NCBI GenBank assembly: GCA_030613285.1
Contig: JAUWME010000104.1
Location: 1-7,377, forward strand
Length of the DNA: 7,377 nucleotides
Source: Candidatus Zymogenus sp.
Lineage (GTDB): Bacteria > Desulfobacterota > Zymogenia > Zymogenales > Zymogenaceae
Reading direction: 5' to 3'
Part shown: positions 1 through 4,826 of the stretch, piece by piece
Numbering within the stretch: the first letter of the stretch is position 1
How the letters are laid out: every line of letters starts with the position of its first letter
The notes under the pieces: generated by a model
The model's input: the letters and a program-made list of their open reading frames with translations, nothing else
Told to the model about the DNA's origin: nothing
Database searches by the model: none
Made by a program: the position numbers and the translations under genes

Positions 1-59
1 TCGGTTTTAGTGCTCATACTGATAGAGATAAAATGATGCCATTTAAGAAAAAGGGCTGA
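1..59 (+). CDS. C-terminal end of an unidentified plus-strand gene (partial)
   Basis: Reading from base 3, an open frame runs from the left edge to TGA at 57-59 and encodes GFSAHTDRDKMMPFKKKG. The other two plus frames close early (TAG at 8-10, TGA at 34-36). The basic, hydrophilic end and a terminator-like hairpin about 60 bases downstream fit the end of a real gene converging on the minus-strand cluster. The 18 residues are too few to identify a family, and an open frame this short could be chance. Confidence 0.35.
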   Translation, partial: GFSAHTDRDKMMPFKKKG

Positions 60-119
60 TATTTTTTTAGTTAAAATTTGTAACACTTCCTGTTGCACCT
101 GAATTTAGCCAAAACTTAA

Positions 120-150
120 GGGGTTAGATATGTCTCTAACCCCCCTTGTT
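120..150 (+). terminator. Rho-independent terminator-like hairpin
   Basis: A perfect 9-bp stem (GGGGTTAGA at 120-128 with TCTAACCCC at 135-143) closes a 6-base loop. It is followed by CC and then a T-rich run (ttgttatta). It lies about 60 bases after the TGA of the plus-strand frame, which suits termination of that gene. Read from the minus strand the downstream tract is less T-rich, so bidirectional use is possible but weaker. Confidence 0.6.
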
Positions 151-170
151 ATTATTGATATTTTATTGAG

Positions 171-191
171 AAAACTAATTTGATTAGTTTT
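171..191. repeat. Perfect AT-rich inverted repeat
   Basis: AAAACTAAT (171-179) and ATTAGTTTT (183-191) form a perfect 9-bp stem around a 3-base loop. Because the arms end in A and T runs, the structure could act as a weak terminator in either direction for the converging transcripts. This is inferred from structure and position only. Confidence 0.4.
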
Positions 192-345
192 ATGTTTATT
201 GTGATCTTTTCGGTTTCTTTAAAAGTGTTTTGGCCACTGTGCGGTCACAAGAAATAAGCATTGGTAATGTATCTCGTGTTTGAAAGATTAAGCACTCATA
301 AAGCATCTCAAATACCGAGATATTTTCATTGAGAACAAAAAACTA

Positions 346-367
346 TCTCATAGCATTATGTATGAGA
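346..367. repeat. Inverted repeat downstream of the minus-strand cluster
   Basis: TCTCATA (346-352) and TATGAGA (361-367) form a perfect 7-bp stem with an 8-base loop, about 90 bases past the stop codon of the last minus-strand gene. No clear U-run follows in either direction, so a terminator role is only a possibility. Confidence 0.3.
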
Positions 368-455
368 AATCGTAGAGGCTTGTAATGCTTCGTTGTTAAA
401 CTCACAAAGAGAACAAAGCGTGGAGCTATAAATACTAAACTATCTAAACTATGCT

Positions 456-995
456 TTACTTCTCTTCTTCGATGGCGCAGATATTAATATACTTCATCCT
501 TCCTTCGGATGCGCCAAAGAATTTTTTCAGATTCCCAATAACACCCTTATTCTCCATAATCTCCTTCAGATTCTCCTCATATCCCAAGGCAGAATAGTAA
601 ATCGCCCTGTCAAAGTAGAGGACTGCCTTGTTGTTCAGCTCCTGAAGCTGATAGAGCTGTAAGGCTGTATCAAAAAAGCCCTCGTTAGTAACCACCTCCA
701 TGATGACTTTCTTCAATAGCGTCAGGGCGTTTATGATATCATGGATGGCATAGTTTGCCTTAAAGAACTCCTCCCCAATTTTAGTGAAATCGAGACAAAG
801 CCTATACTTCGAAACATCTTTGGCCATTATCTCATCAAAACCGTCAAGAACCAACTCCATATAGCCCTTCCACTTTTTCTCATCCACACCTTCGCTTACT
901 CTCAGTGTCCTTGTCTCTTTGAAATCTTTCAACCATAAATCTAATATCTCTTTCCTCTTTTTTTTCACGATTTCCGTAAGTTTTTCACTAATCAC
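456..995 (-). CDS. Stand-alone RsbR N-terminal-like (RsbRD_N-type) helical sensor protein
   Basis: A 179-residue soluble protein, apparently all-helical, with no signal peptide or membrane segment. It starts at GTG (995-993) behind a strong Shine-Dalgarno site (AAAAGGAG, spacing about 8). The pattern recalls the RsbRD_N domain, the sensory N-terminal half of RsbR-type stressosome proteins and of some histidine kinases: an early xxDLWL segment, a central FFKANYAIHDIINALTLLKK helix around residues 77-96, and a YFDRAIYY helix near 127-134. No STAS, kinase or other output domain follows, so it would have to signal through a partner or bind a ligand on its own. It is the last gene of the minus-strand cluster, 73 bp after the exported peroxiredoxin, so co-transcription is plausible. 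The family assignment is from memory of the pattern and is tentative. A globin-like or four-helix sensor fold is an alternative. Confidence 0.55.
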   Translation of the reverse strand: MISEKLTEIVKKKRKEILDLWLKDFKETRTLRVSEGVDEKKWKGYMELVLDGFDEIMAKDVSKYRLCLDFTKIGEEFFKANYAIHDIINALTLLKKVIMEVVTNEGFFDTALQLYQLQELNNKAVLYFDRAIYYSALGYEENLKEIMENKGVIGNLKKFFGASEGRMKYINICAIEEEK

Positions 996-1068
996 TTTAT
1001 AGTCTCCTTTTCTAAATAAAGTTTATATCCAGTCAAATCCTGCCAATAAGTGTGTAAAATTGGAGAGT

Positions 1069-1683
1069 CTAATCCTTGAGCTTTTTCAACTCATCAACAA
1101 TAACTTCAAGCCTTGGCCTTACATTTATATCATTCACATCAATGAATGATATAATCCCATTTTTATCTATGATGAATATTGCCCTATCGGATATGCCGTC
1201 GGATCTGAGGACACCGTAGGAATCGGCCACCTCTCCGTGGGGCCAGAAGTCAGAGAGCACCGGAAACCATACTCCCCCCATGGCATTGGTCCATGCAAAA
1301 AGGGTGGGTATGTTATCTGTTGTTATTCCCAGAAGCACGGCATCATATTCGTCAAATATCTCTTTGGCGATGTTGTATCCGGGCCACTGGTCGGAACAGA
1401 TTGGGGTCCACGCAGCCGGAACAAAGGAGAGAACAACATTTTTTTTGCCGCGAAATTGATTCAGTGAGATATTTTTTCCATCAATTGCTGGCAATGTAAA
1501 ACCCGGAGCCTTATCCCCTATTTTTACTTTGAGACTGCTGTCTATTGGTTTAAGCTTTCCCGGATTGTAAATACTTCCCTTGAATGCCCCCGATTCGGAA
1601 TATGCAGTTGCACAGATAAATATTGTAAAGATTGTGATAAATCCCAAAATGGTTATCACCCCTCTATTTTTGGATACAAACAT
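1069..1683 (-). CDS. Exported 1-Cys peroxiredoxin (AhpC/TSA family)
   Basis: A 204-residue protein with an N-terminal hydrophobic segment (about residues 9-28) that looks like a signal peptide or membrane anchor, then a peroxiredoxin domain from about residue 50. The signature PxxxTxxC is present as PAAWTPIC, with Pro89, Thr93 and the peroxidatic Cys96. SDRAIFIID supplies the likely active-site Arg167. No other Cys lies in the mature part, so it should work as a 1-Cys enzyme (AhpE/BCP-like) needing an external thiol reductant. The predicted site of action is the periplasm or outer membrane face, reducing H2O2 or organic hydroperoxides. Its ATG sits 3 bases after the stop of the TlpA-like gene, with its GGAGG site inside that gene's end, so the two are probably translationally coupled. 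The obvious partner is that TlpA-like thioredoxin. The exact subfamily is uncertain. Confidence 0.85.
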   Translation of the reverse strand: MFVSKNRGVITILGFITIFTIFICATAYSESGAFKGSIYNPGKLKPIDSSLKVKIGDKAPGFTLPAIDGKNISLNQFRGKKNVVLSFVPAAWTPICSDQWPGYNIAKEIFDEYDAVLLGITTDNIPTLFAWTNAMGGVWFPVLSDFWPHGEVADSYGVLRSDGISDRAIFIIDKNGIISFIDVNDINVRPRLEVIVDELKKLKD

Positions 1684-1686
1684 AAT

Positions 1687-2262
1687 CTATTTTTCCTCCG
1701 AAAGCTTAAATATCTTGTCAAGAAACGCCTTTGGATCCTCCAATCTTCCCATCTCGGAAAATATAACCTGCGGCTTTTTATTATCAACCATCCTTACAGC
1801 AATGTAATGGGGGGTAAATACTTTACCCATCGACTCCGATATTACATTTTCTTGATCAGAGATGAGGGGAAACGGAATTTCATATTTCTTGCGGAAGAAG
1901 TCCACCTCATAATCGGAATTATTGATTCCTATACCAATAATCTTGAATCTCCCCTCTAATTTTTTATCCTTCTCAATAATTTTATATAATTCTCTGGTAA
2001 GGGGAGCCTCTGTCTGACAGTGGGGGCAATACATTGAGAAAAGCTCGATGATCACTACATCTGCCTTGATGTCCGCAATTTTAAAGCCTCCCCAACCCCC
2101 TATGCCGAGGTATTGTTTATCCTCTGATTTGCCGGGCATTTTGAACTCTATATCAGGGAAAATATCACCCACTTTCAGAGTCTCTTCTGCTCCTAACAGA
2201 AGACTTGTTGAACACAAAAAAAGCAACAGTACAATAAATGAAATGCGCCTTAATCTAATCAT
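1687..2262 (-). CDS. Exported TlpA/ResA-like thioredoxin-fold protein
   Basis: A 191-residue protein. Residues 1-24 form a classic signal peptide: a basic start (RLRR), a hydrophobic LLLFL core and a cleavage-like LLLGAEE. A thioredoxin-like domain follows with the redox motif Tyr78-Cys79-Pro-His-Cys82 (CPHC) in a SMYCPHCQTEAP context and a cis-Pro loop FTPHY near Thr150-Pro151. This arrangement is typical of TlpA/ResA/AhpC-TSA-like periplasmic thiol-disulfide oxidoreductases. These reduce specific exported partners using electrons from a membrane donor such as CcdA/DsbD, none of which is in this window. The only other Cys is in the signal peptide. It is immediately upstream of, and probably coupled to, the exported peroxiredoxin, which is the best candidate for its substrate. 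A cytochrome c maturation role is the alternative, but no such genes are nearby. Confidence 0.85.
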   Translation of the reverse strand: MIRLRRISFIVLLLFLCSTSLLLGAEETLKVGDIFPDIEFKMPGKSEDKQYLGIGGWGGFKIADIKADVVIIELFSMYCPHCQTEAPLTRELYKIIEKDKKLEGRFKIIGIGINNSDYEVDFFRKKYEIPFPLISDQENVISESMGKVFTPHYIAVRMVDNKKPQVIFSEMGRLEDPKAFLDKIFKLSEEK

Positions 2263-2307
2263 AACTATCCCCTGTAATACTTTTTAAATTTGCAGATAAA
2301 TAGACGC

Positions 2308-2841
2308 TCAAGCGCCATCAAATCCGCTTCTTTCCTTTTCCGCAAACCACGATTCTGGGTCAGTAAGATAAAACTTCATATCATCAAGGAGCTTATAATG
2401 ACTATTCTCCTCTTTTACCATAGATTCCAAAAATTCCCGCTCCATAGGGTCTTCTGCACCCTCAAGGTGTTCCGTGTAAAATTTCACTGACTTGAGCTCG
2501 AAATCTATCCCTACATTCAGAGCATCAATATCACTGCTGTCAACGGTAAAATCCGTGCTGTGCTTTTTTGCAAGATCAATGAAGAATTCATTCAAATCAC
2601 CATGCACGAGCTTCAGTCTTTTCCACTCGGAAATCCAATCATTCCCAGCTTCCAAAGATGAGTAGATTTTCGTTATCCTTTCAATATGAACCACCTCGTC
2701 GTCTTTCAGCATCTTATAAATCTCTCTTCCCACGTCGTTCCCACAGGTTGAGAGGGCCTCCTTATAAAAGGATATTCCCTTTTTTTCCATTGTGAGCGCT
2801 GTATTTAGCAACTTGAGGGTTCTTTCATTTTTCTTTGTCAT
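2308..2841 (-). CDS. Rubrerythrin-like diiron ferritin-family protein, no rubredoxin domain
   Basis: A 177-residue four-helix protein carrying the full diiron ligand pattern of rubrerythrin: Glu19, Glu49-x-x-His52 (in DDEVVHIER), Glu115 and Glu145-x-x-His148 (in KEENSHYKL). The C-terminal rubredoxin-type FeS4 domain of classical rubrerythrin is absent; the protein ends in a short SWFAEKERSGF tail. Family knowledge suggests reduction of H2O2 at the diiron site with electrons from rubredoxin, or iron or oxygen sensing. The rubredoxin gene elsewhere in this cluster could be the donor (inference). It starts at ATG 2841 with only a weak ribosome site (GGTG). The 111-bp leader contains a strong GC-rich hairpin, so expression may be adjusted separately from ferritin upstream. 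Confidence 0.85.
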   Translation of the reverse strand: MTKKNERTLKLLNTALTMEKKGISFYKEALSTCGNDVGREIYKMLKDDEVVHIERITKIYSSLEAGNDWISEWKRLKLVHGDLNEFFIDLAKKHSTDFTVDSSDIDALNVGIDFELKSVKFYTEHLEGAEDPMEREFLESMVKEENSHYKLLDDMKFYLTDPESWFAEKERSGFDGA

Positions 2842-2872
2842 TTTTCACCATTTTTTACTATTTTCTGTGTTT

Positions 2873-2895
2873 GGAGGGGGGCTATTTCCCCCTCC
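2873..2895. other. GC-rich intercistronic hairpin
   Basis: GGAGGGGG (2873-2880) pairs perfectly with CCCCCTCC (2888-2895) around a 7-base loop. On the minus-strand transcript it lies between the ferritin stop (2953) and the rubrerythrin-like start (2841). No U-run follows on the minus strand, so it is not a classic terminator. An mRNA-stabilising or processing element, or a partial attenuator, fits better. A second, imperfect hairpin (about 2925-2949, arms AGAGG and CCTCT) sits just after the ferritin stop. Confidence 0.4.
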
Positions 2896-2952
2896 ATGAT
2901 GCATAATAAACACACTTTCGGTTTAGAGGGAAGAACTTGTTGTTCCTCTCTA

Positions 2953-3474
2953 TTATTCACCTTCAGTTCCAACACCGGGCCATACGTATGTCCTTTGACC
3001 CAATTTTTCATCCAACATAAAGAGTCCGCCGGGGGCGCCTGCCATGAGTTTCAACTTGTTTACTATCTCGTCAGCATTGGACTCTTCCTCCACCTGCTCA
3101 TCCACATACCAGTTTAGAAAGGATTCGGTGGCTTTGTCATTCTCACTCCTTGCGATATCCACAAGATCGTTGATCATACCTGTAACCTTGACCTCGTGAT
3201 CATAGGCGGCTGTAAAGGTTGCAAGGGGAGAATCCCATTTTTCTGGTGGCTTATCGATACCCAAAAAAACTACCCTGCCGCCCCGTTCATTGACGTAATC
3301 GTAGAACTTCATGGCATGATACATTTCCTCAAAGGCCTGTGCCTTCATCCACTGTCCCATTCCGTTTAGATTTTCTGCCTCAAAATAGGCCGCCATGGCA
3401 AAATAGAGGTAGGCGGAATAAAGCTCAGCTACAATCTGTTTGTTTATTGCCTCCTCGACTTTCTTATTGAGCAT
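2953..3474 (-). CDS. ftnA: Bacterial non-heme ferritin
   Basis: A 173-residue protein of normal ferritin length. The ferroxidase-site residues fall at the same numbers as in E. coli FtnA: Glu17, Glu50, His53, Glu94, Gln127 and Glu130. It would assemble into a 24-subunit cage that oxidises Fe(II) and stores it as a mineral in the cytoplasm, limiting Fenton chemistry. I chose the ATG at 3474 rather than the in-frame start 36 bases further upstream. It gives the conserved MLNKKVEEAINKQ beginning, lies 5 bases after the desulfoferrodoxin stop and has AAGGGGTAAGGA just ahead; the longer start would overlap that gene by 31 bases. The tight spacing indicates co-translation with desulfoferrodoxin. 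That makes sense because superoxide reductase activity yields peroxide, which is dangerous where free iron is present. Confidence 0.95.
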   Translation of the reverse strand: MLNKKVEEAINKQIVAELYSAYLYFAMAAYFEAENLNGMGQWMKAQAFEEMYHAMKFYDYVNERGGRVVFLGIDKPPEKWDSPLATFTAAYDHEVKVTGMINDLVDIARSENDKATESFLNWYVDEQVEEESNADEIVNKLKLMAGAPGGLFMLDEKLGQRTYVWPGVGTEGE

Positions 3475-3479
3475 AATCC

Positions 3480-3857
3480 TTACCCCTTCCACAGACCGGG
3501 AAGATTGCAATATTCCCTCACCGTAAGACCCTTGTCCGAAATGTCAAAGGACGCTTCTGGGGCATCTCCCGGCTTAAGGAACTGGCGGTAGGCCTTGCCT
3601 TCTTTGTCGATGATCTCTACCCACTCTATGTAGTGTTTATCCTCCATGGGGTGTGAAACCTCCCCAACCTTTACCTTTACTCCCCCCGACGTGGACTCTA
3701 AAACGGGAACGTGCTTTTCCGTTGCGGCATCTACACTGTTTTCTTCAAAGAGCTTCATTGGCTGGCCACAGCAGACCAGCTCCCCATTGCCTGTGTGGAT
3801 GACCTCAACTATGTTTCCACATACCTCACATTTGTAAATTTGCAATTTTTCTGTCAT
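3480..3857 (-). CDS. dfx: Desulfoferrodoxin (class I superoxide reductase) with an unusual active-site substitution
   Basis: A 125-residue protein matching two-iron desulfoferrodoxin in length and order. The N-terminal desulforedoxin-like center I has four Cys (Cys10, Cys13, Cys29, Cys30). The catalytic domain shows Glu47-Lys48-His49 in EKHVPV, His69 in SHPMEDKH, His75 and the axial thiolate Cys117. Family function is one-electron reduction of superoxide to H2O2 in the cytoplasm, with rubredoxin as electron donor; a rubredoxin gene lies in the same cluster. The oddity is that the usual CNLH motif, whose His is the fourth equatorial iron ligand, reads CNLP here (Pro120, codon CCC at 3500-3498, one base from CAC). 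Either the site is altered or the base is a sequencing error. The ATG at 3857 has a good GGGAGGGAG site, 52 bp after the selenoperoxidase stop. Confidence 0.95.
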   Translation of the reverse strand: MTEKLQIYKCEVCGNIVEVIHTGNGELVCCGQPMKLFEENSVDAATEKHVPVLESTSGGVKVKVGEVSHPMEDKHYIEWVEIIDKEGKAYRQFLKPGDAPEASFDISDKGLTVREYCNLPGLWKG

Positions 3858-3909
3858 AACTCCCTCCCTAAAAATCGTTTCTAACTATTGATTACTTGGA
3901 AAACGGCAT

Positions 3910-4608
3910 TTATGGCTTCCAGACTTCCCAAACCTTTCCTACCAGATCAGGGCCGGGCTTGAGTGTCGTCTTCCCCGGCTGCCACCCGGAAGGTGTTGCC
4001 TCCCCGGTCTTCCTGACGTGCTGGAAGGCCTTGATCTGACGTATTAGTTCCTCCACGTTGCGTCCCACCGGAGGAGAGAGGATCTCCATGGCCTGAATTA
4101 CTCCGTCAGGATCAATCAGAAAGCGACCCCTGACATTCACCCCAGCCTCCTCATCGTATACCCCATAGATTCTCCCAATACGACCACCGGCGTCTGACAA
4201 CATGGGAAAAGGCACCCCGCCCTTTACCATCTTGGAGAGCTCTTCCTCCTGCCACATCTTATGGACAAATTGACTGTCTGTACTCATTGACAGGACTTCC
4301 ACACCCAGCGACTTTAGTTCATCATATCTGGCGGCAACTGCCGACAATTCGGTTGGTCAAACAAAGGTGAAATCACCGGGATAAAAGCAGACTACTACCC
4401 ACTTCTTCTTGTAATCTGAAAGTTTTATGTTCTTAAAACCACCATTTAAATATGCGCTTGCCTCGAAATCCGGGGCAGGTTTTCCTACACTTACTGACAT
4501 TTTATCCTCCTTTTGAGTTGCTGTTTGAACGACGGATGACTCATCGGCTTCCGATCCAGATATCGGCCCCAATGCGGGCTTAACACACCCTTCTTTTTCC
4601 TTTGCCAT
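3910..4608 (-). CDS. prxU: Selenocysteine-containing AhpC-type peroxiredoxin (PrxU-like), TGA read as Sec
   Basis: A 232-residue reading frame interrupted only by TGA at 4359-4357, exactly where the peroxidatic Cys belongs: PGDFTFV-Sec84-PTEL, matching PxxxTxx(C/U) with Pro77 and Thr81. The frame resumes without a shift and gives a complete AhpC-like domain ([20 protein letters not shown] with the likely catalytic Arg160). A hairpin fitting a bacterial SECIS follows the TGA. It should reduce H2O2 or organic hydroperoxides. The C-terminal resolving-Cys motif, normally VCPAGW-like, is ATPSGW (Thr205), and no Cys follows Sec. The other Cys are Cys8 and Cys70. Reduction must therefore use Cys8 or Cys70 or an external redoxin; the neighbouring Grx-AhpF-like fusion and UxxC protein are obvious candidates. 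Two starts have strong ribosome sites, ATG 4608 (AGGAGGGTCAAT) and ATG 4500 (AAAAGGAGGATAAA). I chose the longer because the frame is open throughout; from 4500 the protein is 196 aa with Sec at 48. Confidence 0.9.
4328..4347 (-). promoter_or_regulatory. Predicted bacterial SECIS element of the selenoperoxidase
   Basis: On the minus-strand mRNA, CGGC (4343-4340) pairs with GCCG (4335-4332) around the loop AGUU. After one U-C mismatch the stem continues with three more pairs (4347-4345 with 4330-4328, including a U-G wobble). The loop starts 17 nt after the UGA and has G at its second position. Both fit the described bacterial SECIS rules: a G in the first two loop positions and a UGA-to-loop distance of roughly 16-37 nt. 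It would bind SelB inside the coding sequence. Confidence 0.65.
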
Positions 4609-4826
4609 ATTGACCCTCCTGTTTTTATTACTAAATCATTTTTGGCTCTCCCAGATTTTGAGCACCTAAACGTTTTGCCCCTGGACAATGGATTTAAACC
4701 CATTGACTTGGTGTCTTAACTGTTCTCCGAGTATTAATTGAACACATTTTTTCCCGAAGTCAACCTTTAAAAACTCAAATAGTTATATCAGGTACACATT
4801 AATTGGATGAACCCCTTTTTAAAAGA
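4609..4826 (-). promoter_or_regulatory. Intergenic region with possible selenoperoxidase promoter and dyad operator
   Basis: This is the largest gap inside the minus-strand cluster (218 bp). On the minus strand TTGACT (4763-4758) resembles a -35 box. The best -10-like sequences downstream are weak (CAATTA at 17-bp spacing, TTAATA at 20 bp), so the promoter is tentative. A near-perfect 20-bp dyad lies at 4705-4686 (CAATGG and CCATTG arms around a TTTAAA core, one G-T pair), about 30 bases beyond the candidate -10, where a repressor could act. I do not recognise it as a PerR or Fur box. No gene or clear terminator is seen here. Confidence 0.4.

Larger units (their letters stand above)
60..455. 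other. Convergent intergenic region without a recognisable gene
   Basis: About 400 AT-rich bases lie between the end of the left plus-strand frame and the end of the minus-strand cluster. I see no ORF with a credible ribosome site and no tRNA-like structure. The region contains a GC-rich terminator-like hairpin (120-143), two AT-rich perfect inverted repeats (171-191 and 346-367) and an exact tandem 9-mer, ctaaactat, at 435-443 and 444-452. This is consistent with a transcription-termination zone between converging genes. Confidence 0.55.

Noticed and set aside
1..59. SAHTDR read as the SaHaDr motif of a metallo-beta-lactamase/beta-CASP protein
   Set aside because: In that family the motif is followed by many more residues, but this frame stops 11 codons later. 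The similarity is too short to name a family.
60..455. CRISPR array or mobile-element ends in the left intergenic region
   Set aside because: The inverted repeats are all different and short, there is no regular spacing, and no transposase or target duplication is seen.
741..938. Plus-strand open frames opposite the minus-strand genes (also 1237-1499, 2048-2287, 3646-3837, 4990-5345, 5872-6531, 6902-7212)
   Set aside because: They lie antisense to well-supported conserved genes, show no recognisable motifs and look like products of the opposite strand's codon pattern.
2953..3510. Longer ferritin starting at 3510
   Set aside because: It would overlap the end of desulfoferrodoxin and break the FtnA numbering, whereas the ATG at 3474 reproduces it exactly.
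4357..4359. The TGA as a nonsense mutation making the peroxiredoxin a pseudogene
   Set aside because: It falls exactly on the catalytic Cys codon, both halves are otherwise intact, a SECIS-like hairpin follows, and a second redoxin two genes upstream shows the same arrangement.
4491..4703. 70-residue minus-strand frame overlapping the start of the selenoperoxidase
   Set aside because: It has no recognisable domain and overlaps the selenoperoxidase start in another frame; the two good ribosome sites belong to the peroxidase frame.
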